The notes beneath the pieces are model-generated. The model was not told the origin of the DNA. It saw only the letters and a list, made by a program, of their open reading frames with translations, and did not search any database. The position numbers were made by a program, and so were the translations under genes. A stretch of DNA of 64,000 nt from Anisus vortex (Eukaryota; Mollusca; Gastropoda; Planorbidae): NCBI GenBank assembly GCA_949126835.1, contig OX421498.1, positions 34,207,299 through 34,271,298 on the forward strand, read 5' to 3'. Position 1 is the first letter of the stretch. Every line of letters starts with the position of its first letter. Positions 38,546 to 48,092 of the stretch are shown piece by piece.

Positions 38546-40375
38546 GTTACAAAATTATTCATTTTGATTTGAGATTTTTTTTCACACTAGAATAAGTTGG
38601 GTTTTTTTTCTTCCGAAAAATAACCGTTTCTAAAAATAGTTCAATCCGAAAAAATGATCCCTTATTAAAATTGCCTGGTATGATATTAGTGTACTTTACT
38701 AAAAGTACATTTTCTGTATTTTCTTTTCTAAAAGCAACTGTTCTGTATTTTGTTTTCTGCAATAATCACCTGTTTGGAAAATTGTTTTCTTTCATTCAAT
38801 GCAGTAGCTGTTAACCCTAATGTCCTTCTGTTCCATGATCTGTAATCGGTTTGCCTTTCATTCGCCCCCCCCCCTTTTGTAATGCCATTCGACCTGTCTG
38901 TCATTCTGTCATCCTCGCGCTATGGATCCAGCCATTTATCTTCTACAAAGGGCGTGTTGTGTCACACCTCTAATGTCACACCAGTGTTTTAGAGTTTTCA
39001 AAGAGAAAAAAGCAAGACCAGCATTCAACTTTGATCTGGAATAAAATAAAAGCCAACCGAAGTTTTTGGCATCGCTGATTGCAAGACTAATTTGGATTTC
39101 GACGATATTAAAAAAGTTGATACCATTTCACATCTTGGTAGATAAATGGAATGTAATTGTTGATATTGGTTTCATACGTTTATAGTACCGGACGCTGCAG
39201 AGATGAGGTTTTGGAAAGTAATTAAATTGTTTTTCACCCACTTACACCTATGAACTTTATCTGCGACTGTGTGTTCCCAATGGCCAGGGTATTTCAGTGC
39301 TTCTTCATATTCTAGCGGCTAAACGCAATCTTAAAGAAATTCTATAACATATATATCTATAAGAATTTTAATTACTTAATGTTTAGATATATTAAAGCTT
39401 ATCTCTTTTTTTTCCTCATTACATGAGTGTTCTCGAGTCCTCCACCCCCCCCCCCTCCCAACAGAAACTGATCTATGTAATGTTTTGCTGTCTGTGACTT
39501 CTGACATTTCCTATAGAAATTTGGCTTCTGGGTGACAACCAAACCTGTCCACCGGAAGTTTACTACATCATGGACAGGAAGTTGCTGACCCAGCCCAATT
39601 AAGTATATACATATATATATTTACGAACGCCAGACTTATGAGAAGAGGGTCGAGTTTTCAACGCGAAGTATCATAACTCAATATCCCGAAGTTCTTGTTA
39701 GAAAGGGAGGGAGGGGGTGAGAAGGTTAGTATAGAATGTATTATATCTTGATATAGTTACTTTATATATTTTCTTGATATTCCCCCTGCATAACTCTTTG
39801 AGTTCCGAGTGAAACTCATTGGTTTACCCCCCCCCCCCCCTTTCCAACTTATTTCCTGTTTTTCTCTGTGTCCACCAAGAAATCTATAGACTTTCATTTC
39901 TGAAGTTGAAGAGCTGGGTAATAGAATAAGTTCTAGAAGTTATTTTTATCATACATCGTGGCTAAAACTGTTAAGAAAATCCGAGTTCTACAAAATGTCT
40001 TCTACAAATGCAGACGTTTAAGTTATTGCTCAATATATATAATATATATATATTATTATATTTTAGGCATATCATCTATACTTGTTTTTTTTCTTGTACG
40101 TTGAAAAAATATATCTGCCGAATATAAATCTTCTTGAATCGTTAAACTTTTAAATTTTTAACTTTATTTTTATTAAGAGTTAAGATCTCGCAAAACTATA
40201 TATTTAAAAAAATATTGAATTCTACTCAAATCTACTTCTATCTTCTAAAATATACTAAAATATACTAATATCCTTATCGACAAAACGTGGCAGGCAAAAA
40301 AAACAAACACGATAAAATCGAAAACAACATCAACAACGACAAAACAAAAATTAACACCTTAACTGAATTAGTTCA
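38546..40375. other. AT-rich gene-free stretch with C tracts
   Basis: C runs lie near 38865-38873, 39444-39453 and 39827-39840, and an AT-rich palindromic patch near 40033-40063. No gene is supported. Confidence 0.5.
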
Positions 40376-41200
40376 TAGGCACGCCGGACGTATAGCGCGG
40401 GAGATATACGTCCGGCGACCGGACAAAATATTGCGGGAGATATTCTTCCGGCGAGCACGTCACGTTACCGTCGGACACATTCGGAATTTGGAAGATATTA
40501 TTCCGGCGGGCTTGTTATTTGACCACCCAACTACAAGTACAAACGAGAGACGTAGAGCGTATTGATATTAACATATTTATAAAGAAACGGGCATTATGCC
40601 TAATAGTCTAATTATTAGTTTAATACTTTGAATGGATACATTGAATGAGATTGTTATGTCCACCCACATTCATAGTAGGCTAAATGAATGTCTTATCGTA
40701 ATTGAAATTGTAGCGCAAGTCAAGATGTTTACTAATGACTTTATTAAACTACTTTATAAATTGTTTGGTAATGACATTAAACACGTTTTCTAAAGAAATA
40801 GGCTAGACATTAGGCCTAACAGTCGAATTTTTTTTATTTCTTTGATACTTTGAATGAAATTATGTCCACCCACATGAATAAATGAAGGGTATTCTCGTAT
40901 TGAACAAAGATCTCGTTTTACTGTATTTGAATTTAAAAAAAAAAAAGATAGTGATAGCCGGAGTCGAACCTGCGACACTCCGGTTGCCAGAACACGCTAC
41001 TGACCAATAAGCCACGATACCTTGATTATATCACATAATAAATAGTAATTAACCAACTCGAACAAGAATAAACGATTATGCGCATGCGCCAGTAGCCGTG
41101 TGCTTTTGTTAAAATTTGGTCGGTCACGTGACATGGGTCGCCGGACGAATATCTCCCGCGCTATACGTCCGGTCGCCGGACGCTCAGACACTTCGTAGTT
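40376..41200. mobile_element. Inverted-repeat element with CCGGACG palindromes
   Basis: Both ends carry the GC-rich word GGACGTATAGCGCGGGAGATAT, split here as GGACGTATAGCGC and GGGAGATAT, in opposite orientation (about 40385-40410 and 41142-41168). At the left end the word is itself bounded by CGCCGGACGTATA and TATACGTCCGGCG, an inverted pair. Two diverged copies follow at 40418-40460 and 40470-40518. The interior has a diverged direct duplication (about 40580-40700 and 40795-40910, anchor ATGTCCACCCACAT) and a minus-strand tRNA-like segment at about 40948-41020. I infer a non-autonomous DNA transposon. The 92- and 106-codon open frames at its ends share GRIAREI-VRRP only because they read the same repeat. 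Confidence 0.6.
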
Positions 41201-41228
41201 CATAGGGCCCATATAAATATACAAGTAG

Positions 41229-41470
41229 TAAGTAAAGTATCCCGTCGGAAAATCATAGTGCCGGTGAAGCACCAGCTTCTGTGTCCACTGCATACTAGGG
41301 GATTGTGTGTCCAGCACAATGCCCAGACGCCTTTACTTTATCCCAATCAAAGCTAGGTAGTCCCAGGGACATCCTCGAATCCCGGGAAAAAAAGACTAGC
41401 CTTCACCGGGATTCGAACCCATGACCTTCGGTACACCAGCCGAAAACGCTGCCGGCACCACTACCCACAT
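41229..41470 (-). mobile_element. SINE-A, full-length
   Basis: On the minus strand the head (ggtgccggcagcgttttcgg, B box gggttcgaatcccgg) is intact. The body includes 'gggcattgtgctggacacac' and 'aatcccctagtatgcagtgg'. It ends 'ttttccgacgggatacttta'. It lies directly next to the palindromic element. Confidence 0.85.
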
Positions 41471-42695
41471 AGATATAAAAGTCCTTTCACATAACTTATT
41501 ATTGTAAGGACTCAGTTTTTCTCCGTAAGGCGTAAACATCTTCAAAGAAAATGAACGTCCTAAGGGGCTAAGGTGATCAATGCTGTGCCTGAACTGATTG
41601 AATTTTGACATTGAAATATGTCTTCTAAAGCGGACTTCAACAAAACTATATCACATTTCCCACACATAGGTCTAGGTGCGTATTAGCGTATTATTAAGAG
41701 ACAAAAACTAAATAGACTTGTCTACAAAATACATTTATCTAACCTCCAATTTCTTAAAAATTCGGACACCAGAATTATGAGTAACGTCTTTCTTCCACTG
41801 CTTCTCACTTAACATTTCCGGTTGATATATCGCGCTTTCCTCCCCTCCCCGTCTTTGTTTCCAGACGAGACATTCGACTTGACTCGATGTTTTACCGGAT
41901 GTAACGGCGGCCATATTTCACGGTAATGCAGCCCACCGAAGCGGGTGCGAAAAAAAAAAAAAAAAAAAAAAAAAAGCCTTTAAAAAAACGCTCTTTATCT
42001 GGAAAACAAAAACTAGAATTAAAAAAAAAATATAAACAAAAACAACAATAAAAAATATAACAAAACAAAACAAAAAACGGACGTGGGAAGACAACTCTGG
42101 CGATCGTTATACAAATTATCTCCCTTTTGACGTAGCCTTTTAGCCAAATGAAACAAATTAACCGGTTTAGGTCGGTCTTTAGTTACAGCCGAGAAGAGTT
42201 TATGAAGGCGTCGACTAATTGGGGCGCAGGAGTGGAAGGGTTGGTTGGGGGACGATTGCTGCGTTGGCCACAAGGTGGGCGCTTCATTGCTCACCAGAGA
42301 GGTCTCTATAAATGGCGACCGTCTATTGCCACGGAGATTTATAGGTAGCTTTTTGGGACTATTGTCCCGGCGAGAATCCAGCAATTTTTCTTTCACTTTA
42401 TGATCACGACAGTCCCCGGTTGTGAAGACCCTAGGGGTGGGGAAAGGAGTGGGAGGAAAATACTTACTGTAATTGACAGCACAATATATTTTCCTAAATG
42501 GCTCTCTAGCCTGTAAGTGTATTGGTAATAATTTTACATTTGGGTCCCATTGTCATATTTATTGCGAGCATTGCGTGAATACAGAGGGCAATAAATACAA
42601 AGGCATTAAAAGATGACCAGAGATGATTTCTGTTCTTAGTGAGTTATCTGTAGCCATTGACATTTACTTGTTTCAATAAAAATGTTGGTGTTTTA
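41471..42695. other. Gene-free stretch with poly-A tract
   Basis: A run of about 26 A lies at 41950-41975. The 125-codon minus-strand frame at 42019-42396 ends in a Phe/Leu-rich tail encoded by A-rich sequence and has no recognisable domain; I do not call it. Confidence 0.45.
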
Positions 42696-42697
42696 AG

Positions 42698-42870
42698 TTT
42701 TAACCACATATTCACGTATTTTAACTATATATTTACGTGTTTTAACCACATATTCACGTATTTTAACTATATATTTACGTGTTTTAACCACATATTCACG
42801 TGTTTTAACCACATATTTATGTGTTTTAACCACATATTCACATGTATTAACTAAATATTGACGAATATCA
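42698..42870. repeat. 21-bp minisatellite with 42-bp alternation
   Basis: Units of the form TTTTAACCACATATTCACGTG alternate with TTTTAACTATATATTTACGTG in the first part, giving a 42-bp higher-order period, then become uniform. Copy number is about eight. Open frames on both strands are artefacts. Confidence 0.9.
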
Positions 42871-44975
42871 AGTAAATTTTGCCCTTTAAAATTAAATGTA
42901 AGTAGTACTTTAATCTTCAGATTCTTAATTTGTGAGAGAGAGAGAAAAGTTTCAGTTTGATTGTACACAGAGTTAATTATAACAACTAATGTACGTAGAA
43001 TTACATTTTGGATTCTTCCTTTTCATTTTACTTTCTCACTCTCTCTCTCTCTATCTCTCTTTAGATCTATTTCACATTCTCTAAAAGTCAAGTTAGATAC
43101 ATCCTTTCAAGTTAGCAGCATTAGTGAAGCAGTGGTGGTCACAGGCTGCAATGGCGATTGTGTGGCAAACATAATACACACAGCTGACTTTACTTTACCT
43201 CACTAAATGCAATTTACCCACTAGCACTCGACCTTTCATCCTAAACCTATGTAGAAAAAACTATGTAGAAAAACAACTCCTGATGTTCTAGCTTGGAAAT
43301 TCCAGTGACTAGCATTGGCAAAAACAACGTATGAACCGCCAGACCACAACTTTCAAAATGTCTTTAGAATATCTCGGTTCCACAAAAGATAGAAGAAAAG
43401 AAGCATTTTCCACCGGTCTAAAACAAACTGAGCCTTAAGTCATACTAGAATAAATTGTGTTTTGTTTATTTAGTGGAAAAGCTTAAGACGGACAAGATGA
43501 GAGTCTCTGTAGACCCATGGACAAAATAATTTAGGAACCTGCCTTGAAGCTACCGAACGCAAGCTACACTTGCAAAATAAGATAATGTAATTTATTTGAC
43601 TTTTATTTTGGCTAAATACACACTATTTATCGCTGTGTTGCCCGCCCTTCACTTCTCTCTCTATCTCTCTCTTTAAGACTTAGTGAGATTTCATTACATT
43701 ACTCTTAGTGGACTTTCTGTACGGTTAATAACGACAGCGAAGAAAATATACAAGAGATCTGAAGAAATCCACGTTTTTTTTTTTTTTTACCTTTTACGTC
43801 AAAGGTATTTTTTATAGAAAGTCTTTATGCGATGTTTTATTAACTATCTATATACAATAGTTATTCAAACAAAACTCTACTTAGAGTGTTTATATGTTTA
43901 TATTGTTATCTTTTTATACACGAATATATGATTTACTGATTGCCACTATTAAAGAGAACATGTGCCCTAAGCTTAAAATATCTCTGTTTGACAATGGTCG
44001 TTGGGTTGTAATAATAATAAAAAAAAAAAATCTAGTCTTTTATGTTTTTTTATTACTTTCTAGTTCTTTGAAATGATAAAATCTTTATTAATGATGTACG
44101 TGGATATTTCAAGGTTAACTTTTTTATTAAAAATAGTTTTATATTATATTCTGGCTTTAAATTCTAGCGCCGTGTCTGTACAATTAAATGGCCAGTGTTC
44201 TTCACCAGAGCCATGATGTTGTTTGGTGATGTTGACCATAGTTTTCCGTAGTGTGCAATTTAGAGTGATCCATAAGTACACTGGGCTAGCGTGGCCAGGT
44301 AATATTTGCCGTGTACAATCATGTGTGGCCGTTTAACTTTAGTTTTTCATACAAGTTTCATTGAGACCTCTGTCGCCATGGTAGGCATTACCTTTATCCA
44401 TTACTTCTACACACAAAGTTATATAAGGCTTCACAAAACAAATTGTTTCTATTCGTCTTGCATGTAGATTTTGACCCCGGGTGAAGCAGTTGTTTTATTT
44501 CGAAACGTTCACCATTTCTCAAACAGAATCGAGACGAATAAAAGTGCTTCTTTATAAAGGATACAATTAAAAATTTTATAGAAAAAAAAATTCAAATGAA
44601 TTGAATGACATTTGGTTCAAATTAAAACCTTTCGTCCGATTTCTCTGTCAAATAATTATAGACCATTTGTCCTCTCAATACGTCAGAATAAGGTAGTAGT
44701 TGGTTTTAATTATATTCATTATCTCGTGAAGTTGTCATTCGTCCTGTAATTTTGTAGTTTTTCATCGTTTCTGATGTTACAAAATTATAATTCATAATGG
44801 ATTATAATTCACCATTTTCTCTTTTTGGAATATTTTTCTGAAATGTTTTGATACAAATGGCTTTGATTTGGTTGCAAAAACGTTTAAAGTCAACTTAAAA
44901 GTAATATGAATTTGTTCAAATTGCAGTATGGTTAAGTAGATCAAAGAGCCTGAAATATTTTGATCTTTAATTACT
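42871..44975. other. AT-rich gene-free stretch
   Basis: Short TCTC patches lie near 43035 and 43655, and a poly-T at about 43774-43788. Nothing is supported as a gene. Confidence 0.45.
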
Positions 44976-44981
44976 CTAAAA

Positions 44982-45194
44982 AAAAGGTCGGCAAACATTT
45001 TAATAATACTGTGCCAAAGTACGATTTTAAATTCATTTAAAGTGCCAACAACCTAAAAGTCCACCTGCGACACTAATCAAATTGATGTAGAAATGACTTG
45101 AATTGCCTTTTAGGGGGAGGGGGTCTTCTGCGTGCCATTGAAAATCACCCTGCGTACCAGATCAGGCACGCGGCCAGTAGGTTGTCGACGTCTG
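44982..45194. mobile_element. hAT-type MITE with 8-bp target duplication
   Basis: The ends AAAAGGTCGGCAAAC and GTTGTCGACGTCTG are inverted and match the family end CAGGGGTCGGCAA. The flanks CTCTAAAA (44974-44981) and CTCTAGAA (45195-45202) agree at 7 of 8 positions, the target duplication size of hAT transposons. Internal 'gtgccaacaacc' and 'gcgtgccattgaaaatcacc' words are shared with 51648-51856. No open frame. Confidence 0.8.
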
Positions 45195-45216
45195 CTCTAG
45201 AAGACACTAAAAAAAG

Positions 45217-45330
45217 TAAAACTAAACTACCCGTCGGACCAAATTGATCACAAGGGCCGATGAAGCAGCGGTCACCCGTTTCTGTGGCCTAGGAATACTA
45301 GGGGATCTGAGGCCAGCACAATTCCCACCA
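45217..45330 (-). repeat. SINE-A, 3' part
   Basis: It starts at the family terminus (ctacccgtcggaccaaattg) and contains 'actaggggatctgaggccag'. It stops inside the body and is replaced by LINE sequence. The head is missing. Confidence 0.65.
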
Positions 45331-45334
45331 ACTA

Positions 45335-45775
45335 AAGAAGAGAGCTGCAAGGTTAATTACTAGTAAATATTTGCAACTGACAAGAGTAACACTAATATTT
45401 ATGTAACTAAACCTAAAAACAATTTAGGAAATAAGGCAAAGAGTAAAGAGTAATAATACACATACAACATTATAATCCTAACTAAGAAATACAACACAAC
45501 AACAATCTATTAAAATGCTCAGATAAACATAAAAACAAAAACACTTTTCTTATAAATTTCGTATGCATATTATGCAAGAACAAACGCAGATACAAACTCT
45601 TTGCTGCTGGGGATGGAATGGGTTGCCTGAACTAAGCAAGAAGACGACTAATTTCAAATCATTAAAAACACAAATCCAAATGCAAGACTTGACACTATCT
45701 ACGGATTAGTGTAGAAAGCAATAATTCACTATATAGAAGGGGCGTCTTTAACTTATAAGATAAGAAAATAATTAC
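45335..45775 (+). mobile_element. LINE 3' end upstream of buccalin
   Basis: The forward frame reads KKRAARLITSKYLQLTRVTL, the classic RAAR-IT-Y motif near the end of jockey/CR1-like LINE proteins. Near 45600 a frame includes WNGLPEL. The tail (caataattcactatatagaa, then ggggcgtctttaacttataa) corresponds to the family 3' end. The copy is interrupted by stops and is dead. It ends about 180 bp before the putative acceptor of the buccalin exon. Confidence 0.75.
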
Positions 45776-45943
45776 TTTGTTGCACATAAAACAGTAAGTA
45801 AAAGTCAGCTTACTAGAAATGATCATATTAAGCCAGGTTTTTTGTGAGTGTCTGACATTAAATGTCCAGCGTAAAAAAAAGATATTTAAATTTTTGTTTG
45901 CAAAGTTCTATCTTAATAAACGTTTCATGTTAAATTATTACCC

Positions 45944-45957
45944 TTTTATTTCCACAG
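45944..45957 (+). other. Putative splice acceptor of the buccalin coding exon
   Basis: A pyrimidine-rich tract ending ttttatttccacag precedes 19 untranslated bases and the start ATG at 45977. This fits a 3' splice site of an intron in the 5' untranslated region. A 5' exon and promoter are not visible. Confidence 0.5.
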
Positions 45958-45976
45958 AAATAAAACAACCCCCACG

Positions 45977-46672
45977 ATGTTGTACAAGGTCTCGACCCAT
46001 TCTCTAGTCATATTTCTCCTAGTGCTGGCATGCAGATCATACAGCTTAGAACCAAAGGGCTTTGAAGACTCAGACGACCTAGTCAGCTTAGAAGACAATT
46101 TTGAAGACGCCGACGTAATGGACAAGCGGCGATTAGACAGATTTGGATATCACATGGGCATTGGAAAGAGAGAGGCATTTGACGATTCTGAACTCGAAGA
46201 CGATTACGAGAAACGAAGGATCGATCCGTTCGCGTTTAGTGGTGGAATCGGAAAACGGAGACTGGACCGATTCAACTTCAACGGAGGCATCGGCAAACGC
46301 AGGATCGATAGATTCGGATTTTCCGGCGGAATAGGCAAGAGGCCTTTGGACAGGTTCAACTTTAACGGCGGGATAGGCAAGAGGCCATTGGATAGGTTCA
46401 ACTTCAACGGCGGGATCGGAAAGCGGAGGGTCGACAGGTTCAGCTTCGCCGGGGGAATCGGCAAGAGAGGCGTCGACAGGTTCAGCTTCGCCGGCGGTAT
46501 CGGGAAAAGGAGGGTGGACAGATTCAGCTTCGCCGGTGGGATCGGCAAAAGGAATCCGGACCTCGCGGAGGAATCAGCGGTAGAGTATGAGAAGCTGGGA
46601 GATGCGTTGAGCGATGTGGAGAAAAGATCTGTGCCTAGTGGAGAGAGTCACAAGGTCAGTGTGGGAATATGA
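45977..46672 (+). CDS. buccalin: Buccalin neuropeptide precursor
   Basis: This is a secreted prohormone of 231 residues. Residues about 1-23 form a signal peptide (hydrophobic core SLVIFLLVLAC). An acidic propeptide follows and ends DKR at 51. Nine peptide units end in Gly-Lys-Arg: RLDRFGYHMGI (52-62), then after an acidic spacer RIDPFAFSGGI, RLDRFNFNGGI, RIDRFGFSGGI, PLDRFNFNGGI twice, RVDRFSFAGGI, GVDRFSFAGGI and RVDRFSFAGGI (up to 192). An acidic spacer (193-217, ending EKR) and a 14-residue tail close it. GKR signals convertase cleavage and C-terminal amidation of Ile. The pattern D-x-F-x-F-x-G-G-I/L-amide is that of molluscan buccalins, orthologues of arthropod allatostatin A, which modulate neuromuscular transmission. 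The known Aplysia precursor is longer with more copies. The ATG is chosen because it opens the signal peptide; local base composition is clearly more GC-rich than the flanks. A donor-like AAG|GTCAGT at 46654/46655 leaves open a further exon. Confidence 0.93.
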   Translation: MLYKVSTHSLVIFLLVLACRSYSLEPKGFEDSDDLVSLEDNFEDADVMDKRRLDRFGYHMGIGKREAFDDSELEDDYEKRRIDPFAFSGGIGKRRLDRFNFNGGIGKRRIDRFGFSGGIGKRPLDRFNFNGGIGKRPLDRFNFNGGIGKRRVDRFSFAGGIGKRGVDRFSFAGGIGKRRVDRFSFAGGIGKRNPDLAEESAVEYEKLGDALSDVEKRSVPSGESHKVSVGI

Positions 46673-46721
46673 AATGTACTTACATGTATAGCTATTTAAA
46701 TACACTATGACTTATACGTTT

Positions 46722-46870
46722 TACAGACGTTCCTTCTAGATGGAAGATTATTACGTCCATTAGGCCCGAAACTCCTGCAGGACGATATGGGATTGCTTGG
46801 CGGCAGGACTAGAACCCCGGGCCGTTTTGTTAACAGTTCAGTGTTCAATACTATGAACGGTTGTTGTCTA
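46722..46870 (-). repeat. SINE-B, partial
   Basis: It begins with the shared LINE/SINE-B tail (plus strand cagacgttccttctagatgg) and continues through the body 'ttaggcccgaaactcctgca'. A B-box-like 'ctagaaccccgggcc' follows, after which the head is lost. It lies about 50 bp past the buccalin stop codon, so it would fall in the 3' untranslated region or a downstream intron. Confidence 0.7.
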
Positions 46871-47029
46871 TATATAATACTCTGTTTGGTTTTGGGACGC
46901 TCTAATCTTGCAAACGATAATATTCTGAGGACCCTTCTGGACCACTCCCCTTCCCCACTTCCAGGGTTCAACCTTTTTTGTATTAGCTCTTGCGCTGAGC
47001 CATAAGTATAGGCATTGTAGTAGTAGTAA

Positions 47030-47255
47030 AATCTTATTTCATATGCAAGAGCAAGCGAATATCTTTTTTTTTAAAGTGGCATCTAGGGCATGGAATGGGT
47101 TACCTGAACAACCCATAGAAGCCAATAACTGTACACCATTTGAAACACTAATCAAAAAAACAAATTAGAGACTAGATTAGACTCAAACCATGCATTAGCG
47201 TAGGACGCAATAGTCTTCTTGTATAGAAGAAGGAAGTGTCTGTAAAATACGATAA
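47030..47255 (+). mobile_element. LINE 3' end (decayed)
   Basis: A forward frame includes ARAWNGLPEQP (near 47085), corresponding to the WN-LP end motif. The tail gacgcaatagtcttcttgta, then gaaggaagtgtctgtaaaat, matches the family 3' end. Copies at 45335 and here bracket the buccalin exon in the same orientation. Confidence 0.7.
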
Positions 47256-47912
47256 ATAATCCCATGTTTTACAGGACCGATTAAACAGGCGAACTTTGCT
47301 TAAAAGCTTCCCAATAAATCCCAATGATATAACCATTAGATGGCTGACCTATATTTTGTTTTGTCGAAAATATCCGTTTAAGTCACCAACCTATATAATA
47401 TCCTTGAGTTTTTCTGTATGTTTGTTTGTTCTCTATTTCATGCCATAATATCACAGATTTTCATAAACATTGGTAACTTTACTCCAAACGATATCTAACA
47501 TATTTTGTTTATATCACGTATGTTGCTAAATCGGTTCATTTAAAATAAACAAAAAATAAACCCCAAAACGCACCAGCAAATAGATCTAGTTTAAAATGGA
47601 AATTGGAGCTCAAATAAAAATGGCAGATAGCCTATATAAAAAAATGACGATTAGAAATAATTTATAGTTATATCCCTTGGAATTTGCTACACTCAATGTG
47701 TTAAAAAGGTGTCCTCCGGGAAATGCGCAATGTTTTATTTACATTGTGGTTGCATACAGTAAATGTGTTGTATTTTATCATCGATATTTTTCATTTTATC
47801 TTCATATATATATACGTTTCGAATGGACTCGCTGTATCCACTGGTCAACTACTTTTGTTGTTAGTATACAGCTACATTTTTTAAGCGTTAATGATCTTAT
47901 TAAATTATATCT
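47256..47912. other. AT-rich gene-free stretch
   Basis: AATAAA lies at about 47313 and could serve as a poly(A) signal if the buccalin transcript extends this far. No gene is supported. Confidence 0.4.
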
Positions 47913-48092
47913 ATGAATAGTTGTAGGAATTATATTTTAACTAGTCAACCTGTGGACACATTCTGGCCGTTTCAAAATGTGCGTGCCGTTAAAATAATAA
48001 ACACGAATAGTTGTGAGAATTATATATTAACAAGTCAACCCGTGGACACATTTTGGCCATATAAAAGTTGTGTACCGCTATAATACTAAATA
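47913..48092. repeat. 90-bp tandem duplication
   Basis: Two adjacent diverged copies start atgaatagttgtaggaatta and acgaatagttgtgagaatta. Each contains 'agtcaacc(t/c)gtggacacatt' and 'tggcc'. No coding potential. Confidence 0.8.

Noticed and set aside
40948..41020. Possible tRNA gene on the minus strand
   Set aside because: It has A- and B-box-like segments, but the acceptor ends do not pair and it lies within a repeat element.
40287..41317. Two frames sharing the peptide GRIAREI-VRRP, looking like a conserved protein motif
   Set aside because: They read the two inverted copies of the same palindromic DNA word; similarity is nucleotide-level.
42019..42396. 125-codon minus-strand frame
   Set aside because: The start lacks context, the C terminus is Phe/Leu from A-rich DNA, and no domain is recognisable.
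46204..46548. Pro-rich frame antisense to buccalin
   Set aside because: Shadow of the 42-bp coding repeat on the other strand.
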